A DNA stretch of 64,000 nt from Chloroflexota bacterium (GTDB lineage: Bacteria > Chloroflexota > Anaerolineae > Anaerolineales > Villigracilaceae). Each line of letters begins with the position of its first letter. Position 1 is the stretch's first letter. Location of the stretch: assembly GCA_029782225.1 (NCBI GenBank), contig JAKOVF010000187.1, positions 62,001-126,000 of the forward strand. Direction: 5' to 3'. The notes beneath the pieces are model-generated. The model was not told the origin of the DNA and made no database searches. It worked only from the letters and a program-made list of their open reading frames with translations. Of this stretch, positions 50,632 to 59,466 are shown in pieces. The translations under genes and the position numbers were made by a program.

Positions 50632-50711
50632 ATTTTGGGACTGTGCATCCGGCCTGTTCGATTTTATTGGTTTTCGTCCGGATGACCAGGCAAGCGAATC
50701 GTTCACCGCAA

Positions 50712-50742
50712 TTGACAAACAGAACGCTGGGTGGCGTATAAT
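50712..50742 (+). promoter_or_regulatory. Promoter of the lamin-tail protein gene
   Basis: TTGACA (50712-50717), 19-bp spacer, TATAAT (50737-50742), about 75 bp before the ATG. Confidence 0.6.
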
Positions 50743-50816
50743 CAAGCCGTCGGGATTCTCGCATCACCCCGGAACGGTCGTTTGATTCCGCCTCGACGGT
50801 TTCCCTGCACTGACGT

Positions 50817-52799
50817 ATGCAACGCTACAGTCATTTTGCGCGCGGTTCGTTGATCCTGCTCCTGCTGGCTGGCCTGTTTGCCGGGCTGGTTGGCCCGCGC
50901 ATGGTGGGGGTAGGGGCCGCACCGCAGGTAGCGCAGGCCCCAGCCATGTCAGTGATCATCAATGAGATTGCTTGGTCAGGGACACAGGCTAATGCCAATG
51001 CTGAGTGGATCGAGTTATATAATCCGGGTGCTGTGGATGTAAATCTGACCGGTTGGTCATTGCAAGCAATAGATGGCACACCTAATATTACATTGTCGGG
51101 AACTATTGTAGCGGGCGGATATTATCTTCTCGAGCGCACGGCTGATACAACTGTTAGTGATATAGCAGCAGACCTGATTTATACGGGGGCCTTAAGTAAC
51201 ACGGTTGAGGTTCTTGAACTTCGCGATAACACAAATACTATAGTAGATACTGCAAATCAGGGTGGCACGGCTTGGTATGCCGGTGACGTTGCAAATTCCT
51301 ATAGTATGGAGCGCACTGGTGTAGTCGCCGATGGCCCAACAGCATGGGTAACAAATGTAGGTATCGTGCGAAATGGATTAGATGCTAATGGCAACCCTAT
51401 TAACGGGACACCTAGGCAGCAAAACTGGGCCGCTACTGTGACCGCGACTCCGAGTCCAACAAATACGGCTACACCTACTATAACGTCAACGGCTACGGTT
51501 ACTTCAACCATTACAGCTACGGGCACAATCACCCCAACACGTACACCCACGCTTCCCGCCTCGTCCGCCTCAGCTCTGGATGTGCTCATCAACGAAGTTG
51601 CCTGGATGGGTACATCGGCTCAAAGATCCAATGACGAATGGATCGAGCTCTATAACACACATCCAACCGCTGTGAACCTGGATGGCTGGAAGCTAACGAT
51701 AGAAGATTCTACGAATCCCGAAACGGACCTGGCAAACTTTGGTCCGGGGGATACGCTCCCTGCAAGTGGCTTTTTCCTCCTGGCGCGCGTTGCGTCCGGC
51801 GGCTGCACCGGGACTCCTGATATAAATATATTCACAGATATTGTGGAGGATAAGTGCTTCAGCGCATCACTTTCCAATGCAGGCGAAATCCTCCGTCTAT
51901 ATGACTCATTTGGAACATTGATTGATACGGCAAATTCCGACGGTGGAGGCTGGCCGGCTGGTTCTTCGTCCAGTTATTCCAGTATGGAGAGACGCGCCAA
52001 AATATTCGATACTTTTAACGCATGGGTCACGTATGGCGGAAGCACTTCTGTACAGTTTGCCCACAACCGAGATGGAATTCTGGTGAGAGGCTCGCCCAAA
52101 CGAGCCAACTGGTTTACCACCATCACGGCAACTCCAACACGTACAAGGACCAAGAAGCCCACTCCGCGCCCTCCAACGCCGGTAGGCCGCCCGATCATCA
52201 ATGAATTCCTGCCCCGTCCCGGCTTTGACTGGAACCACGATGGAGCGATCAACACCTACGATGAGTTCATCGAGGTCATGAACATTGGCCCGGTCAACAT
52301 CAATATTGGCGGGTGGCGTCTGGATAATGGCGGGGACGGAGGAAATTCCTTCACGCTGCCCAGCCTGACGCTGGCGCCCGGTCAACGCGTGGTGTACTAT
52401 GCGTCAGAGACCAATGTTCATCTCAGTGACGGCGGCAGCACGGTGCGGCTGATCAGTTCCAATGGCACCATCATGGACGCGTATACCTACGGGATTGCCA
52501 AAGTAGTGGATCAATCCTGGTGCCGCCTGCCGGAGGGACGTGACTGGTACAAGGATTGCGTGCCCACACCGGCCCTGCCCAACACGCGCCAGGGACAGGT
52601 GCCGTCCATGCCGCCCACAGGCGGTTTACAGGAACCGATTTGCCGGTTTGCCGATACACTGCCCAGGGATGTCCTTTTCGCTGAATGTAACAGCTATGGA
52701 GCCAATATGTGGAATTCCACGTACTGGGATAAGGACGCCGGGCAGGGGGATCGCCTTGTCCCTGATGACCAGAGTAAGTGGGTATCGTTTGTTGAATAA
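50817..52799 (+). CDS. Secreted protein with three lamin-tail (LTD) domains
   Basis: A 660-residue exported protein: signal peptide (RGSLILLLLAGLFAGLVG, cut likely near AQA), then three LTD immunoglobulin-like domains opening SVIINEIAWSGTQ (about 44), DVLINEVAWMGTS (about 255) and RPIINEFLPRPG (about 460). Thr/Pro-rich linkers separate them. The C-terminal about 100 residues are unrecognised and lack a sorting signal. LTDs bind surfaces or DNA in other proteins; the role here is unknown. The first LTD and linker (about 51000-51560) use more A/T-ending codons than the rest. Confidence 0.85.
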   Translation: MQRYSHFARGSLILLLLAGLFAGLVGPRMVGVGAAPQVAQAPAMSVIINEIAWSGTQANANAEWIELYNPGAVDVNLTGWSLQAIDGTPNITLSGTIVAGGYYLLERTADTTVSDIAADLIYTGALSNTVEVLELRDNTNTIVDTANQGGTAWYAGDVANSYSMERTGVVADGPTAWVTNVGIVRNGLDANGNPINGTPRQQNWAATVTATPSPTNTATPTITSTATVTSTITATGTITPTRTPTLPASSASALDVLINEVAWMGTSAQRSNDEWIELYNTHPTAVNLDGWKLTIEDSTNPETDLANFGPGDTLPASGFFLLARVASGGCTGTPDINIFTDIVEDKCFSASLSNAGEILRLYDSFGTLIDTANSDGGGWPAGSSSSYSSMERRAKIFDTFNAWVTYGGSTSVQFAHNRDGILVRGSPKRANWFTTITATPTRTRTKKPTPRPPTPVGRPIINEFLPRPGFDWNHDGAINTYDEFIEVMNIGPVNINIGGWRLDNGGDGGNSFTLPSLTLAPGQRVVYYASETNVHLSDGGSTVRLISSNGTIMDAYTYGIAKVVDQSWCRLPEGRDWYKDCVPTPALPNTRQGQVPSMPPTGGLQEPICRFADTLPRDVLFAECNSYGANMWNSTYWDKDAGQGDRLVPDDQSKWVSFVE

Positions 52800-52850
52800 A
52801 AAATGATGTCATTGCTCACTTTTGGGGAGAGTCCGCTCCCCGCAGTGACG

Positions 52851-53165
52851 CTACCGATGCCCTTCCAGGCAGACCACACCCTCTGGACCGACCTGCGCCT
52901 CATGAACGACGCCGGCGGGAAGGTCCAGTCGGTCGCCGGGCCTCATGCTGACATGTTTTCCCAACTCGGGCAGTCCAAAGGTAATGCTCCCTTCCACAAC
53001 GTAAATAACTTTGTTATAGGAGTGCGAGTGAGGGGCATAAACGTCATGGGGGCCGTTGGACCAGGCGTAGGGGCTAAGCCCTTCGCTGACCATGATCCTC
53101 CAAAGGGTTGATTGAGTCGGGGGAGCGGGATCAACCCACGGGGTAAGAAGAAGCGTATTTGTCAT
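52851..53165 (-). CDS. Small cupin protein
   Basis: A 104-residue single cupin: VYAPHSHSYNKVIYVVEGSITFGLPELG is motif 1 with two His and no Glu immediately after; MRPGDRLDLPAGVVHEAQVG is motif 2 with its His. It lies 36 bp after the rhodanese gene on the same strand, so the two may be cotranscribed. Ligand unknown. Confidence 0.8.
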   Translation of the reverse strand: MTNTLLLTPWVDPAPPTQSTLWRIMVSEGLSPYAWSNGPHDVYAPHSHSYNKVIYVVEGSITFGLPELGKHVSMRPGDRLDLPAGVVHEAQVGPEGVVCLEGHR

Positions 53166-53200
53166 CGTTTATCACCATTAAGAACAGGCTGTCATTCATC

Positions 53201-53644
53201 CTATGGTTCAACCGGGTAGCCTGCATCGACCCAGGCATGGAAACCGCCCAGGATGGGAGTCGCTTTTTTGAAACCATGGTCAAGAAGAAGCTTCGCCGCA
53301 CCGGCGCTAGATTCTTCGTTTGGTCAGGTACAGTACGTGATGATCCATTGATTAGGATCCAGTTGATCAAGGTGGTTTTCCAGGTCTGAACCCGGTATGG
53401 AAAGGGCGCCGGGAATATGGGAATCGGCAAATGCTGCGGATGAACGCACATCGATAAAGATGGCCGTGCCGTTGGCAAAGGCAGCCTTGGCATCTTCGAG
53501 GGACACGCGCGGAACCTCTGTGTATGCATTCTCAGTGGGAAAGGCTGATGACGGTAGTTGAGTTCGCGGAACGAAATTGCAGGCTGCTGCAGTCGCAAAT
53601 ACAAAGGCAACAAGGGTGAGGCCAATCCATTTTCTGTGACTCAT
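53201..53644 (-). CDS. Lipoprotein rhodanese with in-frame UGA (candidate selenoprotein)
   Basis: A 147-residue rhodanese-like sulfurtransferase if UGA is read through. The lipobox places Cys22 (TAAACNF) as membrane anchor. IFIDVRSSAAFADSHIPGALSIPG is the CDC25/rhodanese first half. The active-site loop reads IITYC105-T-[UGA107]-PNEESSAGAA, where relatives usually have YCxCPNE, so UGA stands at a Cys. The same frame continues for exactly 40 more codons, KLLLDHGFKKATPILGGFHAWVDAGYPVEP, the normal rhodanese ending, then TAG. ATG 53644 follows AGGTGA. Sec insertion fits; a point-mutated pseudogene or read error is the alternative. Confidence 0.7.
53284..53326 (-). promoter_or_regulatory. Candidate bacterial SECIS element after the UGA
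   Basis: UGA is at 53326-53324. Downstream GAAGAA pairs with UUCUUC (53317-53312 / 53289-53284) and CGCC with GGCG (53306-53303 / 53297-53294). The apical loop is GGUGC, 21 nt after the UGA. Bacterial SECIS elements have a short stem-loop with G or GGU in the loop at about this distance. The internal loop between stems is asymmetric. Confidence 0.55.
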
Positions 53645-53698
53645 GTTTTCACCTAATAAAGTGACAGTCACCCCAAGGTGACTGTCACATGTCATCTG

Positions 53699-55504
53699 CT
53701 ACAACTCGACGTAGCGGTCCACGCGCTTGCCGATGATGGCAAGGCTGTCATCCCAGAACTTGCGTTTGCGGATGTCAATGCCGAAACGATCGGCGAGATC
53801 CGCGGCGCTGGCTTCGCCGGTGGATGCGAGCAGGTTCTTGTAATCGGGCACAAACTCGGCCCCTCGTTTTTCATAGATGGCATACAGCCCCGTGGCAAAG
53901 AGCAGGCCAAAGGCGTACGGGAAGTTATAGAACGAAAGACCGGGTGAATAGTAATGCGGCTTCCAGGTCCACATAAATTTCTGGAGACAACCCTCGTCGA
54001 GGCCGTCACCGTAAGTAGCCTTCTGTGCGCGTTCCATAATGTCGTTGAACTCGTCGGAGGAGAGTTCGGCTTTTTCGCGGCGCTCAAAGACTTCCTTCTC
54101 GAAGAGATAGCGTGAATAAATGTCAACGACCACCTGTGAGGCATTGTTGAGCTGTGCTTCGAGCGTGGCGAGTATTTCATCTTTGTCGGTTGCCTGAGCC
54201 AGCACCGCTTCCGTGACAATGGTCTCGCACATAATGGAAGCGGTCTCTGCCAGCGTCATGGGCGTATTCTGCTGGATCTCGGTCTTGCCGGCTTTGTAAG
54301 CGCAGAAATTATGATAGGCGTGACCGAGTTCGTGAGCAAGAGTACTGACCGAGTCAAATGAGCCATCGTAATTAGCGAGAACACGACTCTCCTTCACGAC
54401 AGGGATGCTCATGCAGAAGGCGCCGCCGCGCTTGCCTTCGCGTTGTTCGGCGTCGATCCATTTTTTATCGAAGGCATCCTTTGCCATGCCGCGCAGGTCT
54501 GGTGCGAACTTGCCGAAGTTATCGAGGATGAACGCGCGTGCCTCCTCGTATGAGTAAACTTTGTCTGTTTTTCCCATGGGGGCGAACAGGTCATACCAGG
54601 CCAGTTGATCCTTGCCGAGGCGTTTGGCCTTGTTCTTGAAGTACTTGCGGAACATCGGGAAGGAATCGTGCATGGCGGCGAGCATCGCTTTGAGTGTGGC
54701 CCGATCCATGCGCGCCATGTCGATGGCGGAGTGGAGCGCGTCTTCGCGTCCGCGTCGTTTGTTGAGGACGATCGCCTCTCCCTTGACCCCGTTGAGGCAG
54801 GCCGCCAACGTCTCCTTGACTTCCTCCCAGGCCCTGTTCTCAGCTTCGTAGGCGCGGCGGCGGACATCCGCATCCGGGTGTGCCCGCAGGTTGATCAGTG
54901 CAGGCAAGGGCAACTTCTGGGTTTTGCCGTCCAGCTCAAAGTCCACGGAAAGCTGCGAGGTGACCGTCCCCTGGAGTTTCCCGAAGGCGTTGCCGCCGCT
55001 CAGAGACATTTCAGCGGCGAGACCCTCTTCTGCTTCGCTCATCAAATATTTGGCCTGCTCGGCGTTCTCGATCAGTGCAAAGCTGTGAGAGGCTGCCGAT
55101 TTGCTGGTCTTAATGGCCTTCTTGAGCGCGGACTTGCCTAGCTTGCCGACCCATGCCTGAAACTGGGTATTCAACATGCTCTGGCGGACTTGTACCTGCT
55201 CATATTCCGAGAGTGTACGCATGGCGAGTTTGTCGCGCGAGTCTGTGCTGACAAAGGAATAAATGTAAGAGCCAAGAGTCCCTGAAAGCGTAAAGATTTC
55301 GTTGAAGCGGTCGACAGCTTCGCCCAGTAGTTTGCCTAGCTTCTTGGGATCGGTCTTTGCGGTGGCTTTATTGACTTTGTTGGTGAGAAATGTTTCGAGA
55401 TCCTTTAGCAGGGAGTCATACTTTTTAAAAGCAGCTTTGAATTGTTTGGAATCAAGCGAAGGATAGACGTTGGTCATATCCCAGCGAGGAGCAGAAATGG
55501 TCAT
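53699..55504 (-). CDS. pepF: M3 family oligoendopeptidase (PepF-like)
   Basis: A 601-residue cytoplasmic zinc metallopeptidase degrading oligopeptides. STLAHELGHAYHNF carries HExGH, the first two zinc ligands and the catalytic Glu; the third ligand lies in the downstream helix with MTLAETASIMCETI (the Glu). MTISAPRWDMTNVYPSLDS is the usual N-terminus. AGGAGA lies directly before ATG 55504; the upstream extension is not needed. Confidence 0.93.
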   Translation of the reverse strand: MTISAPRWDMTNVYPSLDSKQFKAAFKKYDSLLKDLETFLTNKVNKATAKTDPKKLGKLLGEAVDRFNEIFTLSGTLGSYIYSFVSTDSRDKLAMRTLSEYEQVQVRQSMLNTQFQAWVGKLGKSALKKAIKTSKSAASHSFALIENAEQAKYLMSEAEEGLAAEMSLSGGNAFGKLQGTVTSQLSVDFELDGKTQKLPLPALINLRAHPDADVRRRAYEAENRAWEEVKETLAACLNGVKGEAIVLNKRRGREDALHSAIDMARMDRATLKAMLAAMHDSFPMFRKYFKNKAKRLGKDQLAWYDLFAPMGKTDKVYSYEEARAFILDNFGKFAPDLRGMAKDAFDKKWIDAEQREGKRGGAFCMSIPVVKESRVLANYDGSFDSVSTLAHELGHAYHNFCAYKAGKTEIQQNTPMTLAETASIMCETIVTEAVLAQATDKDEILATLEAQLNNASQVVVDIYSRYLFEKEVFERREKAELSSDEFNDIMERAQKATYGDGLDEGCLQKFMWTWKPHYYSPGLSFYNFPYAFGLLFATGLYAIYEKRGAEFVPDYKNLLASTGEASAADLADRFGIDIRKRKFWDDSLAIIGKRVDRYVEL

Positions 55505-55671
55505 GGGATTCTCCTGTACATGAAGATGAAATAAGTATACCAATTCGAAACCCGAATGTCACGTAAGCAGGAATTGCGGTATCTTCTCAAGGTTTGATTG
55601 CCTTTAAATCCTTAACCCTATACAATGATATTACCGCTCAGGCGGTACTCTGTAACTCGGAGGTTGACATC

Positions 55672-56148
55672 ATGAAACAGGACCGCTTCCTCACTGGTAT
55701 TTTGATCGGCATCGGGGTATTGATTATTGTTGCCCTGGGGCTTTTCCTTACACGGCAGGCGAATAAGCGCGACTACGTGGCCGAGGACAAGCCCGAAGGT
55801 ATCGTCTATAACTACGTGTTAGCAATCGTGAACAGGGATTATCAGAACGCCTATGGTTATCTGGCCGACATTGACAATAAACCCACCTATGAGCAATTCC
55901 GACAATCCTTCTTCAACGGCATGGTCAGTCCGAACAATGTCGGCGTGGATGTGGGGACAGCAGATATCAATGGAGATGAAGCAGTGGTGGAATTGACCCT
56001 TGCTTATTCACCGAGTGACCCATTTTCCAGCGGTTATCAAAACACAGACCGCGCGCTGCTGGTCCTGCAAAACGGCCAGTGGAAAATCTCAGCCATGCCC
56101 TATAACTTCTGGGATTACAACTGGTATCAGAAACCGCTCAAGCCATGA
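55672..56148 (+). CDS. Single-TM protein with NTF2-like domain
   Basis: A 158-residue protein. One N-terminal hydrophobic helix (LTGILIGIGVLIIVALGLFL) anchors an extracytoplasmic domain IVYNYVLAIVNRDYQNAYGYLAD ... DEAVVELTLAYS ... LLVLQNGQWKIS, with the DUF4878/NTF2-like pattern. GGAGG precedes the ATG. A small TACCGC/GCGGTA hairpin is upstream at 55632-55647. Function unknown. Confidence 0.7.
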   Translation: MKQDRFLTGILIGIGVLIIVALGLFLTRQANKRDYVAEDKPEGIVYNYVLAIVNRDYQNAYGYLADIDNKPTYEQFRQSFFNGMVSPNNVGVDVGTADINGDEAVVELTLAYSPSDPFSSGYQNTDRALLVLQNGQWKISAMPYNFWDYNWYQKPLKP

Positions 56149-56230
56149 CTCACCCTCATACCCGGCCCTTCCCCCGAAAAGGGTAAGGAGTCCCCTCTCC
56201 CATTGAGGGAGGGTTAGCGTGAGGGAGAGT
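56149..56230. repeat. REP-like palindrome
   Basis: CTCACCCTCATACCCGG ... CCCTCTCCCA ... TGAGGGAGGG ... GCGTGAGGGAG, an imperfect multi-arm palindrome of the same family as 44089 and 30186, between two plus-strand genes. Confidence 0.7.
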
Positions 56231-56243
56231 TGGAGAATAAATC

Positions 56244-58157
56244 ATGAAAACCGTCCGTCGCCTGTACTTTTACGCAGTTGCCATCATCAGCCTGGAAGTG
56301 GTAATTTGGGGCGTGATCGGCCTGCTGCGTTCCATCCTGAATCCTCATAGAGTCACCAACAGCGCGCAGGCTCTTGCACAGGCAATCTCGCTGGTGCTGG
56401 TCGGTGTGCCGATCTTCCTGTTTCACTGGTTGTGGAGTCAGCGCGCGGCTGCTCGCGAGGAGGAAGAGAAAAACGCAACTCTGCGCGCGGTCTTTTTCTA
56501 CGGCGTGCTGCTGGGGACCCTGATCCCTGTCGTTCAAAATCTGCTGGCGTTCATCAACCGTACCTTCCTCTCCACTGTTCATCTGGCTGCGGAACGTGCG
56601 CTTTTCGGCGGGACGCAAACCTGGGTGGACAATCTTATTGCAATTGTGATCAACGCAGTGGTGGCCTACTATTTCATGGGCATCCTGCGCACAGACTGGC
56701 GAACGCTGAACGAGAAGGAAAACTTCTCCGAGATCCGCCGGCTGTATCGCTTTGTGTGGCTGCTCTATAGTCTGTTGATGGTTATCTTTGGCGCGCAGAT
56801 GGCTCTGCGTTACATCTTTACACTTCCAGTGCACGTGCTGGGGGACTTTGGACGTGAGACGGTGGTCAATGCGATTGCTTTGCTAGTGGTTGGGACTCCA
56901 ATTTGGATCTACACCTGGCGCGTCATTCAGGACGCTTTGGTGGATCCCGCGGAAAAGGCATCGAATCTCCGCCTCGGCATTTTATATCTGCTTGCCTTGA
57001 GCGGAGTGATCACTGTGCTGACCGCGGCAGGGAATCTGATCTACACCATCTTGAATCAGTTGTTGGGCGCGGGCCTGCCTCCACCTGAGTTCATCCAGAG
57101 AGTGGGCGGACCGATTTCCATTGGCCTGCCATTTGCGGTGGTCTGGGCATACTACGGTTACTGGCTTAATCAACAGATTGGCTATGAGGAAATCGTGCCG
57201 CGCCGCGCAGGCAAGAAAAGGCTCTATTTCTACATTCTCTCGGCCATTGGCCTCACCGCGTCCTTTGTAGGGACAACTATGCTGGTAAGGCTCATTATTG
57301 ATATTCTCACAGGGCAATCAATGCTTGGGCAGTACGGCTTCAGCCAGCGACTCGCCAGCTCCCTTGCGACGATTGCAGTGGGCCTGCCTCTGTGGTTGAT
57401 GACCTGGCGTCCGATGCAGGAGGATGCCTTGCAGGAGGGTGACCCGGGGGACCACGCGCGGCGTTCGATCGTGCGGAAGACATACTTGTATTTGGTGTTA
57501 TTCGCCTCGGTCATTGGTGGCATGGTCGCCGCAGTGACTTTGGTCTTTCGATTGATCAACGCAGCCTTGGGCGGCATACCGAGCGGCAACTTTGTCAGCC
57601 CTGTTTTGAACTCGCTGCAATTCCTTGTGCTGTTTGTTGTTCTGCTTCTATATCATCTGTCCGCTTTGCGGAGAGATGCTGCCGCGCGCGTGGATACTCT
57701 GGAAGCGAAGCAGTCAGAATACAATGTGCTTGTATTAGATTCGAGTGGTGGCGGATTCGGGAATTCTGTCAAGGCTGCATTTGCGCGGCACGCGCCCCGA
57801 GTCCCGGTAAAAGTGGTGAATGCGAGCGAGTTTTCAGGGGCCGCGGAAGCGAATGCCGTCATTTTGCCTGGTTCATTGGCGGTGAAGATGCCCGAGTCTC
57901 TTGAAGGGTGGATGAAATCATTTAACGGAAGCAGGCTCATCGTCCCGGATGAGGCGGCGGGCGTATATTGGCTGGATGATTTCGGTCAGGCAGCTCTCTC
58001 CGTGCGCGCGCTGGCGGAAGGGCAGGAACTCCGCCCGCAATCTGCAAAGAAGACATCGGCATGGACCATAGTTGCCTATGTGTTCGCGGCATTGTTCGCG
58101 CTGCAGTTATTGTTGGGCCTGGTAGCATTTGGCATATCATTGGTGACGAATTTTTAA
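56244..58157 (+). CDS. DUF5671 multi-domain membrane protein
   Basis: A 637-residue protein with about 13 transmembrane helices arranged as repeats of a unit resembling DUF5671 (VRRLYFYAVAIISLEVVIWGVIGLLRSI; KRLYFYILSAIGLTASFVGTTMLVRLII; RKTYLYLVLFASVIGGMVAAVTLVFRLI). Each unit ends with a GVPIFLFHW / GLPLWLMTW motif. A soluble segment near 490-590 (LEAKQSEYNVLVLDSSGGGFGNSVKAAFARH) precedes the last helix. No function is known for the family. GGAG precedes the ATG. Confidence 0.85.
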   Translation: MKTVRRLYFYAVAIISLEVVIWGVIGLLRSILNPHRVTNSAQALAQAISLVLVGVPIFLFHWLWSQRAAAREEEEKNATLRAVFFYGVLLGTLIPVVQNLLAFINRTFLSTVHLAAERALFGGTQTWVDNLIAIVINAVVAYYFMGILRTDWRTLNEKENFSEIRRLYRFVWLLYSLLMVIFGAQMALRYIFTLPVHVLGDFGRETVVNAIALLVVGTPIWIYTWRVIQDALVDPAEKASNLRLGILYLLALSGVITVLTAAGNLIYTILNQLLGAGLPPPEFIQRVGGPISIGLPFAVVWAYYGYWLNQQIGYEEIVPRRAGKKRLYFYILSAIGLTASFVGTTMLVRLIIDILTGQSMLGQYGFSQRLASSLATIAVGLPLWLMTWRPMQEDALQEGDPGDHARRSIVRKTYLYLVLFASVIGGMVAAVTLVFRLINAALGGIPSGNFVSPVLNSLQFLVLFVVLLLYHLSALRRDAAARVDTLEAKQSEYNVLVLDSSGGGFGNSVKAAFARHAPRVPVKVVNASEFSGAAEANAVILPGSLAVKMPESLEGWMKSFNGSRLIVPDEAAGVYWLDDFGQAALSVRALAEGQELRPQSAKKTSAWTIVAYVFAALFALQLLLGLVAFGISLVTNF

Positions 58158-58197
58158 TGATATACTCCGCAACACATCCCACTTTGAGGGTCAACCT

Positions 58198-59331
58198 ATG
58201 AAAGTGACTGTCCTACAAGAGAATCTCGCTCGCGGCTTGAGTACCGTTTCACGCGCCGTATCGCCGCGCAGTACACTTCCCGTTCTATCGAATATCCTGA
58301 TCGCTACGGACGAGGGACGCCTGCGCCTCTCTGCGACGAATCTTGAACTGGGAATTACGTGCTGGATTCCCGCGCGCATAGATGAAGAGGGATCAACGAC
58401 AGTTCCCGCGCGCACGCTTGGTGACCTGGTCAATGCATTGCCCGGTGATCAGGTGCAGTTGACTCTGGATGTGAAGTCTCAGAGTCTGCACGTAAAAGGC
58501 GGCACATCCAACAACGACATTAAGTGCATTGATGCACAGGAGTTTCCTCCTCTGCCCGTGCCTGAGATGGACGGCGCCATCCAATTGAATGTGGTGGATT
58601 TCAAGGAGATGATCCAGCAGGTGGTCTTTGCGGCTTCCACCGATGAGGCCCGCCCTGTACTCATGGGTGTGCTCCTGCAAGTGGATAAAGATAAAGTGAC
58701 GATGGCTGCCGCGGATGGCTTCCGTCTTTCCGTGCGCAAGGCCCTGCTCTCCAACCCTGCACAGCAGCCATTGAATATCATCATCCCCGCGCGCGCATTG
58801 AATGAGCTGGCGCGTGTTGCAGGCGATGGGGAAGAGCCGATTTACATGGTCGTACCGAAGAATCGTGGGCAGGTCTTATTCCGTATAAAGGATGTGGAAG
58901 TCGTTTCACAACTGATCGAGGGAACCTTCCCGGATTATCAGCAAATCATCCCGCGCGCGTATAAGTCGCGGACACTGGTTTCGACCGCTTCCTTGCTCAA
59001 AGCGTGCAAGCAGGCTGAGATTTTTGCGCGCGAAGGATCGAACGTGGCGCGGCTCGATATCAAGCAGTCCAAGGGTGAAATGCAGCCCAGCGAAGTGGAA
59101 ATCTCTGCAACCTCGGAAGAGACCGGCAAGAATGAGACGATCGTCGAGGCTACGGTGGATGGTGGGAGTCTGCTGATCGCATTCAACGTGAAATTCCTTC
59201 GTGAAGCTTTGGAAGTCATCAAGACCCCCAATGTCGCGTTGGAAACTTCAGCGGCAAATGCACCTGGCGTCGTGCGGCCTGTTGGCGATGACAACTTCCT
59301 GCATGTGATTATGCCGATGCATTTGGGATAA
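58198..59331 (+). CDS. dnaN: DNA polymerase III beta sliding clamp
   Basis: A 377-residue clamp, the usual length, with three similar domains. MKVTVLQENLARGLSTVSRAVSPRSTLPVLSNILI is the N-terminal signature; IECIDAQEFP-like KCIDAQEFPPLP, FAASTDEARPVLMGVLL and LIEGTFPDYQQIIP are conserved; DNFLHVIMPMHLG ends the protein. It holds the polymerase to DNA. It lies 8 kb from the oriC candidate, consistent with an origin region, although dnaA is not adjacent. Confidence 0.97.
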   Translation: MKVTVLQENLARGLSTVSRAVSPRSTLPVLSNILIATDEGRLRLSATNLELGITCWIPARIDEEGSTTVPARTLGDLVNALPGDQVQLTLDVKSQSLHVKGGTSNNDIKCIDAQEFPPLPVPEMDGAIQLNVVDFKEMIQQVVFAASTDEARPVLMGVLLQVDKDKVTMAAADGFRLSVRKALLSNPAQQPLNIIIPARALNELARVAGDGEEPIYMVVPKNRGQVLFRIKDVEVVSQLIEGTFPDYQQIIPRAYKSRTLVSTASLLKACKQAEIFAREGSNVARLDIKQSKGEMQPSEVEISATSEETGKNETIVEATVDGGSLLIAFNVKFLREALEVIKTPNVALETSAANAPGVVRPVGDDNFLHVIMPMHLG

Positions 59332-59355
59332 AAGTTGCAGGTTTAAGGTTGAAGC

Positions 59356-59391
59356 AAATCTGCCGGACAATCATGTCTGGCAGATTTTGTT
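59356..59391 (+). terminator. Terminator of dnaN
   Basis: A 14-bp stem AAATCTGCCGGACA / TGTCTGGCAGATTT with an ATCA loop, followed by TGTTTT, 25 bp after the dnaN stop. Confidence 0.88.
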
Positions 59392-59466
59392 TTGGATTTC
59401 AGGGATAAAATTCTCCATCCTCTGTGGTTAAATTGGAGAATCTCAGATTCTTGTGTGAGTAAAATC

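Noticed and set aside
51430-51560. Thr/Pro-coding repeat resembling a short tandem array or CRISPR
   Set aside because: It is a low-complexity linker of the lamin-tail protein; units are irregular and within a coding frame.
53131-53625. Alternative 164-codon frame over the rhodanese gene
   Set aside because: It is out of frame with the conserved rhodanese residues; the true C-terminal half is in the original frame after the UGA.
58198-59331. dnaN as evidence that dnaA is adjacent
   Set aside because: Neither neighbour of dnaN is dnaA; the genes on both sides are a DUF5671 protein and a PEP-synthase-like protein.
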